From positions 4,887,501-4,951,500 of the forward strand of contig NZ_CP119127.1 in assembly GCF_030128825.1 (NCBI RefSeq): 64,000 nt of DNA, given 5' to 3'. The position numbers and the translations under genes were made by a program. The notes under the pieces are model-generated. The model was not told the origin of the DNA, did not search any database, and was given only the letters and a program-made list of their open reading frames with translations. Source of the DNA: Sphingobium sp. WTD-1 (GTDB taxonomy: Bacteria; Pseudomonadota; Alphaproteobacteria; Sphingomonadales; Sphingomonadaceae). Positions 18,528-27,959 of the stretch are shown in pieces (within the stretch, counting starts at the first letter, position 1; each line of letters starts with the position of its first letter).

Positions 18528-19598
18528 TCAGGCCGGGCTTAGTTGGCTGAAGGCGTCGATCATCGCCTTGACGTCCTGCGACCGGTCGCGCGGCAACACC
18601 AGCACCACCTCTGCCGTCGAGATTACGATCGAATCCGTCACGCCGAGGGCGGCGATCGGCGGCCCGCCTGCCGACAGCAGCAAATTGCCCGAACTGTCCA
18701 GCGTGACCGCCGCACCCTGGATGCTGTTGCCATTCTCGTCGCGGGCCCGCACCGACCAGAGCGCATCCCAGGTGCCGACATCGGACCAGCCAATATCGAC
18801 CGCCACGACCGCCACCCGGTCCGTCTTCTCCAACACCGCATAGTCGATCGAATCATTGGCACAGGACAGAAAATGCGCGGGTTCTGGCCGAACGATAATC
18901 CCTTCCTGGCTCGGTTCCGCCATGGCCCGCGCGATCGGCTCCGCCACCGCCGGAGCGTGTCGGGCCAGTTCATCCAGGAAATGCCTGGCCGTGAACAGGA
19001 AGATGCCGGCATTCCAATCATAACGGCCATCGGCCAGATATTGTTCGGCAACGGCAAGCGGCGGCTTTTCGACAAATTTGCTGACCTGGAACACCGAATG
19101 TTCCTCGCGGATCGGCTCGCCCTTTTCGATATAGCCATAGCCGGTAGCAGGATGATCAGGCTTGATCCCGAACGTGACCAAATGCCCCGCTTCGGCGATC
19201 GGCCGGGCATGGTCGAGATGACGATGAAACGCCTCTATGTCGGTAATGACATGGTCCGACGGCATCACCAGCATGAGGCCATCGCCCTCAGTCTGCACGA
19301 TCCAGTGCGCGGCCATTGCGATCGCCGGCGCGGTATTGCGCCCCTCCGGCTCGATCAACAGGGCAGCCGGCTCGGCGCCGCTCTGCGCCAAAATGCCCTG
19401 TACCACGGCTAGATGCTGCTGTCCGGAAACCAGAATCGGTCCGCCAAAGCCACGTCGGCCATCAACCCGGCCGATTGTCTCATCCAGCATCGACCGGTCG
19501 CTTACCAGGGGCAGAAACTGCTTGGGAAGTGCCGGCCGCGACAGCGGCCACAACCGAGTTCCAGAGCCACCAATCAGGATTACAGGGTGAATTTGCAT
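18528..19598 (-). CDS. manC: Mannose-1-phosphate guanylyltransferase
   Basis: ManC makes GDP-D-mannose, the substrate of Gmd. From ATG 19598 the 356-residue protein has the pyrophosphorylase signature GGSGTRLWPLSRPALPKQF at 10-28, VMPSDHVI, FVEKP and NAGIF, plus WSDVGTWDALW. It lacks the C-terminal phosphomannose isomerase domain of the long type II enzymes, so it is the single-function form. It is the last gene on the minus strand after kpsS (gap 85 bases) and faces the terminator at 18480-18517. ManB (phosphomannomutase) is not in the window. Confidence 0.93.
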   Translation of the reverse strand: MQIHPVILIGGSGTRLWPLSRPALPKQFLPLVSDRSMLDETIGRVDGRRGFGGPILVSGQQHLAVVQGILAQSGAEPAALLIEPEGRNTAPAIAMAAHWIVQTEGDGLMLVMPSDHVITDIEAFHRHLDHARPIAEAGHLVTFGIKPDHPATGYGYIEKGEPIREEHSVFQVSKFVEKPPLAVAEQYLADGRYDWNAGIFLFTARHFLDELARHAPAVAEPIARAMAEPSQEGIIVRPEPAHFLSCANDSIDYAVLEKTDRVAVVAVDIGWSDVGTWDALWSVRARDENGNSIQGAAVTLDSSGNLLLSAGGPPIAALGVTDSIVISTAEVVLVLPRDRSQDVKAMIDAFSQLSPA

Positions 19599-19683
19599 GC
19601 ATGGTCCCAGGATTGTGCCCCATTGCGCGCACGCGCCAGGGCGAAGAAGGGTAGATTGTCGCGATGGCGCCGCTAACCGGAAA

Positions 19684-20964
19684 TTATCGCAGGGCATATC
19701 CCGGCAGCGCCGAAGCCCGCGCAGGATGCGCGATAATCTTGGCTTTGGGATGCTCGATACGTTCCGACGTCAAACGGCGCACCGCATTTTCAACGAGCAG
19801 GCCAAGCCCCTCCTCGCTCAGCAAGCCACCGCGGATCAGGCAGCGGTCCATCAGCACTCTGCGGAAAGCCGAATAGAGCTTCATGTCCGGTTGGCGCGGC
19901 GCCTGCCAGAAATCATCTAGGCTGGACTGGTGAACGACCCCCGGCACCTTGTAGACGGCATGGCCCAGCACCACGACCGGCTTGCCGCTGTTGAGCGCCA
20001 ATGTCCCCACCGTACTGTTGACGGTAATGACGCCCAGCGATTTCTGCACCACCTCGGCGATGTCCCAGTCGGCCAGATAGATCACCCGATCCTTCACCCC
20101 ATAATGGGTCGCGAGACGGCGGGTGAGACGGTGCCAGGCCACCAGACCAGGATCGAGCGGGTGGCGCTTCACCACCAGCGAAACATGGGCCGGCGCATGC
20201 TGGGCAAAGCTCTTGATCACGAAACGCAATGCCGCCCGCATGTTGCCGAAGGGCGAATGCACGCGAATCTGATAATCCGAATTGAGCTGGAGCGGCAGGG
20301 TGAAATAGGGCTGATCCTTGATCGCCTCCCAGGCGGCATGCGATCGGCGCGCATCCCCTTGACTCACCACCAGCTTGCGACACCAGGCGACCGACTCCAT
20401 CAGGAAACTGTGCGGCCGATGGGTTCGGTAGAATGGGAAATAGGGCCGCATGAATGCCGCGGCCAGGCCATTGCGCATCGTGTTGCGCGCGCGTGCCTGA
20501 AAAGTCGACGGCACTGGCGGCAGGCTGTCATCATAATCGGGCAGCTTGCGTGCCTGCTCCAGATACCAACGCGGATCAAGCGGCAGGGTCGAATTGCCGT
20601 TCACCCCATCATCCTGAAGCGTCAGGAAATCGGGCCGGATATAACCTTCCTCGACGACATGGACACGCAGGTTGCGCAGCCGCGCCATCCCATGCGCAGA
20701 GGCATGATAGGGACGACAATCGCCATAGAGGACCAGATCCGTGACGCCATGGTTGACGATGAAATCATCGAAGAACAATGGCCAGTTGCGGAACGTCCCG
20801 CGATAGTCCGTTGCCGGGCCGGGCCAGTCGACCTTGTCGCCGCCGTTGATGTTGATCCGCAACGCGGCATGCCCCCTGTCCCGAAGGGCTTGCGCCAGCA
20901 TCGAAAAATAGGGGCCATGTGGTCCCTGAAGGAACAGAAATGTCTTGGACGATGGTTCAGCCAT
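19684..20964 (-). CDS. kpsS: KpsS-like capsule Kdo transferase
   Basis: KpsS-type proteins put the first beta-Kdo on a phosphatidylglycerol acceptor at the inner face of the membrane. The 426-residue product begins FLFLQGPHGPYFSMLAQAL, then has LYGDCRPYH, VVEEGYIRPDFLTL and, in the C-terminal half, VNSTVGTLALNSGKPVVVLGHAVY, all features of the capsule polysaccharide synthesis family (Pfam Capsule_synth). Its ATG lies 8 bases inside the 3' end of kpsC, so the two are coupled. The function is inferred from the family. Confidence 0.88.
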   Translation of the reverse strand: MAEPSSKTFLFLQGPHGPYFSMLAQALRDRGHAALRININGGDKVDWPGPATDYRGTFRNWPLFFDDFIVNHGVTDLVLYGDCRPYHASAHGMARLRNLRVHVVEEGYIRPDFLTLQDDGVNGNSTLPLDPRWYLEQARKLPDYDDSLPPVPSTFQARARNTMRNGLAAAFMRPYFPFYRTHRPHSFLMESVAWCRKLVVSQGDARRSHAAWEAIKDQPYFTLPLQLNSDYQIRVHSPFGNMRAALRFVIKSFAQHAPAHVSLVVKRHPLDPGLVAWHRLTRRLATHYGVKDRVIYLADWDIAEVVQKSLGVITVNSTVGTLALNSGKPVVVLGHAVYKVPGVVHQSSLDDFWQAPRQPDMKLYSAFRRVLMDRCLIRGGLLSEEGLGLLVENAVRRLTSERIEHPKAKIIAHPARASALPGYALR

Positions 20965-22735
20965 GAAGGAACTCAGCGGACAAGGTCATAAATCTTCGTA
21001 GCTTCCCCTGTAGCGCGCGCAGCCGAATGAGCCATGTCATCGGCGGCGTCGATCCACTGGCCATGCGGTCCACCATCAGTTCGGGGCCACAGGGCAAGCG
21101 CGTCACCGGATCGAGATAGCGAGGATAGAGAATGAGTGCGCCCGCGACAAGCTGATCCACATCCAGCAAACGCCCTCTTCGGGACGACGGTTTGGCCAGG
21201 TCGCGGGTCAGCCCCCAGCCGGCATAGAAGGGCATGCCATGCACCGTGACGGATCGACCGCGCATCAGCGCCTCGAAACCAGTCAGCGAGGAAAGGACAT
21301 GGACTTCGTCTACCCGCTGCACCAGTTCCATCAATGGTGCGCCGCTGTCGATCGCGTCGGCATGTTCCAGTACCACCGTATCGCTCAGATGCCCCTTCCG
21401 ATGTCCGGCCTGCACATCGGGATGAGGGCGATAGACGATCCAGGCATCCGGCTCCGCCTTGCGCACGCGGGCCAGAAAATCCAGATTGCCGCCGACGCCC
21501 GCTCCGCCCAGTTGGACTGACATGTCGTCATCGACCTGACCCACGGCCAGGACGGTCCGCCGGTCCGTCGGCAGATCGATCATCTGCCCAGCCTCCAGTC
21601 CATATTTGGTGACCCCCGCCGCGCAGACCCGATTGCGCAAGCGGCGCGCACGATCGACCAGGGCAGGCGTAAATATCTGGGTTGCGAGCAATGTCTCCAG
21701 ATCGCTGGGGCTTCGGGCATTATAATAGATTCCGCTGCGATCGATCACCACGGAACCGGGCGGATGCAACCCTGCCCCCAGCCCACGCGATCGCAGGAAC
21801 CCATCTTCCACCCGCGCGATCGAAACACCCTTGGCCGCTGCCTCGCTGGCCGTATCGGACGGCACACGGGACGGCCAGATCGCCAGCGCAGCTCCACGCT
21901 GGCGCGCGCGAGCCAAACCTCGGGCAGCCGACAGGAAGGGTGGGCTATCAAGCCCATCCCAGAGAAAATGCCGGATCGCCTCCCGTTTCCAGAAGGCCAT
22001 GCCGCTGGCGGCCGCGATACCGCGATTGCCGTCGATATGACGGCGCCAGTCGGCCAGTTGCGCAACGACATGCTCGACATCGACCGGCACACCGGTAAAA
22101 CAATCCCGATAGACCGCTGCCGCCAGCCTGTCGCGCGCTGCCGCGCGCAATCGTTCCGGCGCAAACCGATCACCATTAGCGCCAAAGACCGCCACGCCGA
22201 GCAGCCCCCCGATGATCGCCAGATCGTCTTCTGGCGGGGCATAGATGGCACGCGCCTGCGCTACCAATGCCCATGGGTCGCAACCGACCGGCAGAAAATG
22301 ACCTATCTTTGCGCTGACGGCGGCACCACGCCGTGGCGCCAACGGCAGGATGCCAATCTGTCCAGCGACCAGACCGACACAGGCCTCCGCGGGGATCTCC
22401 ACCCCTGCCCGCGCCACGATCTGCACCCCCTGTGGTCGATGCCCCCAGAAATCGCCACCGACCCGCGCCGCTGCAATCATGTCGAACAATGTATCGGGAA
22501 TAGCCGCGACCGACGCACCGGCAGCCGGATGGCTGATCGCCGCCACATCCGAATCAATGCCCGGAAAGGGAGGAGAACGCAGGAACGGCATAACGGTCAC
22601 AGAGCGTCGCGCTCCACCTGAGACATCTGTCCCACTCGCCTTTTCCACCAACCCCCGGTCACATATCCCCCTGATCCGGCACGCGGTCATCTTCTCGACC
22701 GGATCAGTCATGATCGCCGGGCGATTGCAGGTCAA
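20957..22735 (-). CDS. kpsC: KpsC-like capsule Kdo transferase with shortened first module
   Basis: KpsC extends the Kdo linker of ABC-exported capsules. The usual protein has two similar transferase modules. In this 592-residue version the second is complete (about 265-560: VEDGFLRSRGLGAG, VIDRSGIYYNA, VGQVDDDMSVQLGG, YRPHPDVQAGHR, VHVLSSLTGFEALMRG, HGMPFYAGWGL, YPRYLDPVTR). The first is reduced to its late part: CDPWALVAQA, a linker with ADWRRHIDGN and MAFWKREAI. The start ATG 22735 overlaps the upstream stop (ATGA); later starts such as MPFLRS are possible. Whether it still makes an alternating linker is open. Confidence 0.82.
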   Translation of the reverse strand: MTCNRPAIMTDPVEKMTACRIRGICDRGLVEKASGTDVSGGARRSVTVMPFLRSPPFPGIDSDVAAISHPAAGASVAAIPDTLFDMIAAARVGGDFWGHRPQGVQIVARAGVEIPAEACVGLVAGQIGILPLAPRRGAAVSAKIGHFLPVGCDPWALVAQARAIYAPPEDDLAIIGGLLGVAVFGANGDRFAPERLRAAARDRLAAAVYRDCFTGVPVDVEHVVAQLADWRRHIDGNRGIAAASGMAFWKREAIRHFLWDGLDSPPFLSAARGLARARQRGAALAIWPSRVPSDTASEAAAKGVSIARVEDGFLRSRGLGAGLHPPGSVVIDRSGIYYNARSPSDLETLLATQIFTPALVDRARRLRNRVCAAGVTKYGLEAGQMIDLPTDRRTVLAVGQVDDDMSVQLGGAGVGGNLDFLARVRKAEPDAWIVYRPHPDVQAGHRKGHLSDTVVLEHADAIDSGAPLMELVQRVDEVHVLSSLTGFEALMRGRSVTVHGMPFYAGWGLTRDLAKPSSRRGRLLDVDQLVAGALILYPRYLDPVTRLPCGPELMVDRMASGSTPPMTWLIRLRALQGKLRRFMTLSAEFLHG

Positions 22736-24027
22736 GGAACAGAAGCTGTCACGTCTTCCAATAGCTGCGCCACTATGTCGAAATAGTCACGCCAGGTCGG
22801 CGCATGCCATCCGCCGATCCGCGCGAGTTGCGCCGCACGCTGCGGCGAATCTGCTGCGGCATAGGCGTGGATCATCCGCATCCAGCCTATGCCATCGAGT
22901 GGATCGATATAGTCGGGCGCATCCCCGCCCACCTCGCGATGGGCCGAAATGTCACTGCAGATCACCGGAACACCAGCGCACAGCGCCTCAACCACCGGCA
23001 TGCCGAACCCTTCGGCAAAGGACGGCATCAGCATCGCCCGCGCGCCCGCAACCAAATCCTGCATCTGGTTGTCGGGCAGTTCGCCTGCCTCGACCACATG
23101 GCCGCGCAGCGCCTCGCCCCGCTCCAGCATGTCGATGACATTCTCATTTTCCCAGCCGCGCCGGCCGATCAGCACCAGCATCGGCGCCGCCTCGCCCAGC
23201 TCGTCCACCATCCGTCGCCAGATGTTGAGCAGCAGCAGATGGTTTTTCCGCGGCTCGATGGTCGACAGATAGACGAAATAGGGGCGCTGCGGGATCGTCG
23301 TGCCGGACCCGCCGAAAATATCCGGCGGATCGGCTCCGAAATGGGCGACGCATGTCTGGCGATCGGTCAGGCCGCTGGACAGATGCGGTTCCAGCGCGTC
23401 CAGCGTCGCCTGGCTGTTGCCGATGATCCCGGCGGCATAGAGGTCGATGCTGCGCAGCCGGCGACGATGCTCGTCCGCGCCCTGCGGCCGGGCAAATTCG
23501 GGATGGCTCAGCGGGATGACGTCATGCACAAGCGTGACGAATTTCGCACCCTCCGCGCGCAAAATCGCACCGACCTGCGCCGCATCGTCCAGATGATGTG
23601 GCGACGCCTGCAGATAGATGCGCGGCGCCTTGGCCCTGGGCACCGGGCGTGGGCGCGTCGCAAACATGTGGCGGATCACCGCGGCCCGTTCCGTGCGCTC
23701 GCCCGGAGAATCTACATTGCGCCATTTCGCTGCGGTGAAGGCCAGGAACTGCCGCACGGCGGATATGTTCAGCCGCCCATAATAGCCGCCGGCGGGATGG
23801 ACGGCGGCGAAAGCCAGCCGATCGGGCATCCGCGCCAGCAATTCGCGGGCATAGACATATTCGACCCGGTCGATGCCGGTCGGGGTCGGGTGAAAGGCGC
23901 GCGAAAGCAGGCGCGAGATGTCGAGGATCACCTCGGCCCCGCCCCGGTCGCCGGTCAGATAGCTGTTGGCCGGCTTGGACCGCAGCGCCAGCCGCGCGCC
24001 CGGCGCCTTGAAGGGTTTGAGTGCCAC
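22732..24027 (-). CDS. GT4-family glycosyltransferase
   Basis: This 431-residue transferase probably acts on the capsule repeat. The start is a GTG at 24027, one base after the hinT stop (TGA-C-GTG); upstream in-frame sequence lies inside hinT. The N-terminal half has VILDISRLL and PTGIDRVEYVYA, the C-terminal half STIEPRKNHLLLL, LIGRRGWENENV and PSFAEGFGMPVVEALCAG with the E-x7-E motif. It resembles the transferase at 9876-11114 in layout. Its stop overlaps the kpsC start. Sugar specificity is unknown. Confidence 0.86.
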   Translation of the reverse strand: MALKPFKAPGARLALRSKPANSYLTGDRGGAEVILDISRLLSRAFHPTPTGIDRVEYVYARELLARMPDRLAFAAVHPAGGYYGRLNISAVRQFLAFTAAKWRNVDSPGERTERAAVIRHMFATRPRPVPRAKAPRIYLQASPHHLDDAAQVGAILRAEGAKFVTLVHDVIPLSHPEFARPQGADEHRRRLRSIDLYAAGIIGNSQATLDALEPHLSSGLTDRQTCVAHFGADPPDIFGGSGTTIPQRPYFVYLSTIEPRKNHLLLLNIWRRMVDELGEAAPMLVLIGRRGWENENVIDMLERGEALRGHVVEAGELPDNQMQDLVAGARAMLMPSFAEGFGMPVVEALCAGVPVICSDISAHREVGGDAPDYIDPLDGIGWMRMIHAYAAADSPQRAAQLARIGGWHAPTWRDYFDIVAQLLEDVTASVP

Positions 24028-24028
24028 G

Positions 24029-24469
24029 TCAGAACTGCGCGCGAATCTCTTCGGCCAGCGCCGCCAGCGCATCCTTGTCCGCCTGTGCGCCCACGCCATG
24101 GGCGACAAAGCCCTTGGGATCACCCTCCCAACGCGGCAGGATATGGACGTGCAGGTGAAAGATCGTCTGGCCCGCCGGCGCGCCGTTATACTGGGCGATC
24201 TGGATACCGTCGGGGTTCAGCGCCTTGCGGATGGCGGTGGCGACCTTCTTGGTGGTCGCCATCACCTCACCCAGCGCCTCATCCTCCATCTCCAGCAGGT
24301 TGCGCGCCTTGGACCATTTGGAAATGACCAGCGCATGGCCCCGCGTCTGTGGCATGATGTCGAGGAAGGCGAAGGTATTCTCGTCCTCGTACAGCTTGGT
24401 CGACGGGATCTTGCCCTGCAGGATCAGGGCAAAGATATTGGCTTCGTCATAGGTGCCGTCGAGGCTCAT
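24029..24469 (-). CDS. hinT: HIT-family nucleotide phosphoramidase-like protein
   Basis: HIT proteins hydrolyse nucleoside phosphoramidates and related adenylates through a histidine triad. The 146-residue protein has the HIT start NIFALILQGKIPSTKLYED, HALVISKW and the triad HLHVHILPRW (H-x-H-x-H). It sits 9 bases after the CoA-transferase gene and one base before the capsule glycosyltransferase start, so it is in the middle of a minus-strand run linking both gene sets. A direct role in polysaccharide synthesis is not shown by the sequence. Confidence 0.9.
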   Translation of the reverse strand: MSLDGTYDEANIFALILQGKIPSTKLYEDENTFAFLDIMPQTRGHALVISKWSKARNLLEMEDEALGEVMATTKKVATAIRKALNPDGIQIAQYNGAPAGQTIFHLHVHILPRWEGDPKGFVAHGVGAQADKDALAALAEEIRAQF

Positions 24470-24478
24470 GAAACGCCC

Positions 24479-25114
24479 TTAGCTGATATAATGGGCGGTC
24501 GTCTTAGCAGCGACTTCCTCGGCGGTCACGCCCGGCGCCAGTTCCACCAGTTTGAACGGGCTGTCATGGTCGGGACGCTGGAACACGCACAGGTCCGTGA
24601 CGATCATGTCGACCACATTCTTGCCGGTCAGCGGCAGAGTGCAGGCCGGGATGAACTTGGGATCGCCATTTTTGGACGTATGCTCCATCACCACGATGAT
24701 CTTCTTGACGCCGGCGACCAGGTCCATCGCGCCGCCCATGCCCTTGATCATCTTGCCGGGGATCATCCAGTTGGCGATGTCGCCATTCTCGGCCACTTCC
24801 ATCGCGCCAAGAACGGTCAGGTCGATATGCCCACCGCGGATCATCGCGAAACTGTCGGACGAACTGAAATAGGCCGATTGCGGCAGTTCACTGATCGTCT
24901 GCTTGCCCGCGTTGATCAGGTCCGCATCCTCATCCCCCTCATAGGGGAAGGGACCGATGCCCAGCATGCCGTTTTCCGACTGCAGCGTCACTTCGACGCC
25001 ATCGGGAATATGGTTCGCCACCAGCGTCGGAATGCCGATGCCCAGATTCACATAGAAGCCGTCCTCCAGCTCCTTCGCCGCACGCGCGGCCATCTCGTCA
25101 CGGGTCCAGGCCAT
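24479..25114 (-). CDS. scoB: 3-oxoacid CoA-transferase subunit B
   Basis: ScoB and ScoA together move CoA from succinyl-CoA to a 3-oxoacid such as acetoacetate. From ATG 25114 (GGAGAAG upstream) the 211-residue protein has [15 protein letters not shown], then [12 protein letters not shown], in which the E of ENG is the catalytic glutamate that forms the CoA thioester, and [14 protein letters not shown]. It is separated from scoA by an acid phosphatase gene, two bases upstream, which is unusual because scoA and scoB are normally adjacent. Confidence 0.94.
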   Translation of the reverse strand: MAWTRDEMAARAAKELEDGFYVNLGIGIPTLVANHIPDGVEVTLQSENGMLGIGPFPYEGDEDADLINAGKQTISELPQSAYFSSSDSFAMIRGGHIDLTVLGAMEVAENGDIANWMIPGKMIKGMGGAMDLVAGVKKIIVVMEHTSKNGDPKFIPACTLPLTGKNVVDMIVTDLCVFQRPDHDSPFKLVELAPGVTAEEVAAKTTAHYIS

Positions 25115-25116
25115 TA

Positions 25117-26013
25117 TCACTTCTCCCCTTGGGCGGGCGGCGCCCACCTCTTGTCGGCAGGAAAAACATCGTCGAAGCCGCCCTTGAGGCCGCTGCCATA
25201 AACGGGGTTGGGCAGGACGAACCAACCCGCGCCCCAGAGTTTCGCGATTGCCGGGCCTTGGGCCGCGGCGCGCCGCGCCGGCACGCTCTGTCCGACATTG
25301 AACAGGTCGGTGAAATCGCCAAGCTGGTCGCCGCCCAGCGCGATCACGCAATAGTCACGCGAAATCGTCCAACGCCGGCCATCCTTGCGCGATCCCATCG
25401 CATCGTCGCCGGCCAGATACAGCGTCTGGCCATGCACCGCCTCGCCCAGCCCCGCCGCCTTGATCGCGCGCGCGGTCGCATCGGCATTGGCGGCCGAGCG
25501 GTTGGTGTTGAAGATCACGGTCACGCCCATCGCCCGCAGCGCGTTGAGGCCGCTGTCCGCACCGGGCACCGGGCCGACCGCGCCTTCGCCGGTCTTTTCC
25601 CACGCATCCCAGTCGGCGGCATCATAGCCCTTTCCGGTCTTCGCATCATGATATTCGAAGCCGCTGTTCAGCATCACCGTCTCGTCGACGTCGAACACGG
25701 CGGCGAAGGGCCGGTTGCCGCACGGCACATATTTGGGCGCATCCAGGCTCGCGCCTTCGGCCAGCACGACAGAATCGGCCGGCCGCGCCTTCACGACGGC
25801 GGCGGCATGGGCGACCAAAGCGGTCCAGGCCTGGCGCGACAGCGCCGCCGCCTCGCCCGATCCGTAGAGATATTGCATGCCCGCCGGCGGCACCGCCGGT
25901 CCGGTCGGCAGAACTGGCGCCGGGCCAGTCGCACTAGTCGTCGCGGTGGTGGTCGCACAGGCCGCCAGCGGCGCCAGCAACAGTGCCGGCGCAAGCCGCA
26001 TCATCGTCGCCAT
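25117..26013 (-). CDS. HAD-superfamily acid phosphatase, e(P4)-like lipoprotein
   Basis: The 298-residue protein resembles class C acid phosphatases (lipoprotein e(P4)), which dephosphorylate nucleotides and sugar phosphates outside the cytoplasm. It has a lipoprotein signal ([10 protein letters not shown]), then the nucleophile motif FDVDETVML (D-x-D-E-T) at about residue 130, NTNR (motif II), a conserved Lys region and the acidic [11 protein letters not shown] (motif IV). It starts at the scoA stop (TGATG) and ends two bases before scoB, so it is embedded in the CoA-transferase operon. The substrate is not known. Confidence 0.88.
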   Translation of the reverse strand: MATMMRLAPALLLAPLAACATTTATTSATGPAPVLPTGPAVPPAGMQYLYGSGEAAALSRQAWTALVAHAAAVVKARPADSVVLAEGASLDAPKYVPCGNRPFAAVFDVDETVMLNSGFEYHDAKTGKGYDAADWDAWEKTGEGAVGPVPGADSGLNALRAMGVTVIFNTNRSAANADATARAIKAAGLGEAVHGQTLYLAGDDAMGSRKDGRRWTISRDYCVIALGGDQLGDFTDLFNVGQSVPARRAAAQGPAIAKLWGAGWFVLPNPVYGSGLKGGFDDVFPADKRWAPPAQGEK

Positions 26014-26729
26014 CAGGCCGCGTCCCTCTGGCGCACGGTGCGGAACTCTATCTTCTTGTCATAGGGCGCGCCGACGATCATCCGCTTGACGTAGATGCCC
26101 GGCAGATGGATCGCATCGGGGTCCAGGCTGCCGACCGGCACCACTTCCTCCACCTCGGCGATACAGATCTTCGCCGCGGTCGCCATCGGCGCGTTGAAAT
26201 TGCGCGCGGTCTTGCGGAAGATCAGGTTGCCGCTCTCGTCCGCCTTCCAGCCCTTGATGATCGCGACATCGGCGAAGATGCCGCGCTCCAATATATAGTC
26301 CTGGCCGTCGAAATTCTTCACTTCCTTGCCCTCGGCCACCGCCGTGCCGACGCCGGTCTTGGTGTAGAAGCCGGGAATGCCCGCCCCACCCGCGCGGCAG
26401 CGCTCGGCCAGCGTCCCCTGCGGGCAGAATTCCACCTCCAGCTCGCCGGCCAGATATTGCCGCTCGAACTCCTTGTTCTCGCCGACATAGGAGGAGATCA
26501 TCTTCTTGACCTGGCGCGTGCGCAGCAGCTTGCCCAGCCCCTCGCCGTCGATGCCGGCATTGTTGCTGGCGATGGTCAGGTCCTTAACCCCCGAATCGCG
26601 GATCGCGTCGATCAGCCGCTCGGGGATGCCGCACAGGCCAAATCCGCCCGCGCACAGATGCATGCCGTCGAACAGCAGCCCCTCCAGCGCGGCGGCGGCA
26701 TCGGGGTAGAGCTTCTTGGCCATCGGCAT
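26013..26729 (-). CDS. scoA: 3-oxoacid CoA-transferase subunit A
   Basis: This is the alpha subunit partner of ScoB. The 238-residue protein (236 if the second ATG at 26723 is used) has [22 protein letters not shown], the glycine-rich CoA-binding start of family I CoA-transferases, then [24 protein letters not shown] and [15 protein letters not shown]. It is first in the minus-strand unit scoA-phosphatase-scoB and faces a LysR regulator across 82 bases, which probably controls it. Confidence 0.94.
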   Translation of the reverse strand: MPMAKKLYPDAAAALEGLLFDGMHLCAGGFGLCGIPERLIDAIRDSGVKDLTIASNNAGIDGEGLGKLLRTRQVKKMISSYVGENKEFERQYLAGELEVEFCPQGTLAERCRAGGAGIPGFYTKTGVGTAVAEGKEVKNFDGQDYILERGIFADVAIIKGWKADESGNLIFRKTARNFNAPMATAAKICIAEVEEVVPVGSLDPDAIHLPGIYVKRMIVGAPYDKKIEFRTVRQRDAA

Positions 26730-26811
26730 CCATCCTTTTGAAATTTCGGCGCAGACTAGGCAGGGCGACCGATCAATACCAATGATTTGTTTTTTCGGTT
26801 AAACCCAAACA
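26730..26811. promoter_or_regulatory. Divergent promoter region between scoA and a LysR regulator gene
   Basis: The 82-base gap lies between divergent genes, the normal setting for a LysR-type operator. It contains an AT-rich run around 26775-26800 (AATGATTTGTTTTTT) in otherwise GC-rich DNA. An exact LysR box was not assigned. Confidence 0.45.
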
Positions 26812-27696
26812 ATGTCTATCAATCGCATCGCCTTCTACCATCTCGAAACCCTGCTCTGGATCGCGCGGCTGGGCACTTTCGCGGCGGCGGCGGCGCGCCT
26901 CAACACCACCCAGCCGGCCATTTCCGCGCGGGTGCGCGAACTGGAAAGCCATCTGGGCACCGCGCTCTTCCGCCGTGAAGGACGGACGATGGCCCTCACC
27001 CCGGCCGGGCGCGAACTGGTGCGCGAGAGCGAACCGCTCTGGGCGCGTTTCCAGGGCGTGCTGATGGGGTGCAGCGACATATCCGGCGCGACCGGCATCA
27101 TTCGCATCGGCGCGGGCGAGATCGCGGCCGCCAGTTGCCTGCCCGGCTTCGTTGCCCAACTCGGCCGCGACCTGCCCCATGTCAGTCTGGAGGTCGACAT
27201 CGCGCTCACCGCCGACCTCATCCAGCAGCTCGCGTCCGGCCATGCCGACCTTGCCTTCGCGGCCGGCCGCATCGCCCATCCGATGCTGCGCACCGCGCCG
27301 ATCGGCAGCGTCGACCTGCTCTGGCTCGCCAGTCCCGCAACCGTCGCGACCATGGAAGACGCCCGCCCGCCAATCTGGTCGCTCACCAACCTGTCGCCGC
27401 TCTACCGCATCATGAAGGACGCGATCGCCGCGTCGGACCTGGCCGATTGCCCGCTCAACCTGTGCAACAATGTCCGCACCATGATCGACATCGTGCTGGA
27501 AGGCGGCGGCATCGGCATCTTCCCCCAGCCGATGGCACGCCAGCAATTGGCCGAGGGGCGGCTGGTCCCGGTGCCCGGCGCCCCGCTCATGCCCCCGGTC
27601 GACTTCCACGTCGCCGTCCGCGCCGCCGAAGCCGACCCGCTGGTGCTCGCGATCTTCGACCGGGCCAGCCGTCTGGAGTTGCGGGGTGAAGAGTGA
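26812..27696 (+). CDS. LysR-family transcriptional regulator
   Basis: The 294-residue protein has the LysR winged-helix at residues 1-60: ETLLWIARLGTFAAAAARL, TTQPAISARVRELE and LGTALFRREGRTMALTPAG. An effector-binding domain follows (GIIRIGAGEIAAASCLPGF, LASGHADLAFAAG). It is divergent from scoA, so it most likely regulates the CoA-transferase operon in answer to a related acid. The gene has no other neighbour on its strand for 460 bases. Effector and target are inference. Confidence 0.92.
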   Translation: MSINRIAFYHLETLLWIARLGTFAAAAARLNTTQPAISARVRELESHLGTALFRREGRTMALTPAGRELVRESEPLWARFQGVLMGCSDISGATGIIRIGAGEIAAASCLPGFVAQLGRDLPHVSLEVDIALTADLIQQLASGHADLAFAAGRIAHPMLRTAPIGSVDLLWLASPATVATMEDARPPIWSLTNLSPLYRIMKDAIAASDLADCPLNLCNNVRTMIDIVLEGGGIGIFPQPMARQQLAEGRLVPVPGAPLMPPVDFHVAVRAAEADPLVLAIFDRASRLELRGEE

Positions 27697-27763
27697 AGAA
27701 CGAGGGATAGGATCGCGGTCAACCTGATCGGTTAAATAATGGACTTCCGGCCCTCCCTCACAA

Positions 27764-27854
27764 CGTCATGCTGAACTTGTTTCAGCATCCATCCGGCCCA
27801 ATAGTCCATTGGCCTGCTGGGACAAATGGACCCTGAAACAAGTTCAGGGTGACG
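27764..27854. repeat. REP-like intergenic palindrome
   Basis: The arms 27764-27791 and 27827-27854 (28 bases each) are near-perfect reverse complements, both built around CTGAA-CTTG/CAAG-TTCAG, with a 35-base centre. Each arm is also a small hairpin. The unit lies downstream of the LysR gene. I recall similar CTGAAACAAGTTCAG intergenic repeats from other alphaproteobacterial genomes, but copy number cannot be checked here. Confidence 0.7.
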
Positions 27855-27959
27855 GTGCTGTTAGCGACAGTTTCTGCCCCCCAACCGTGCTGTCCTACAT
27901 GCGCCTCTTCTGATTTACTTTGGGGATGGGATATCCGCGCCCAAGCAACTGGCCATGCG

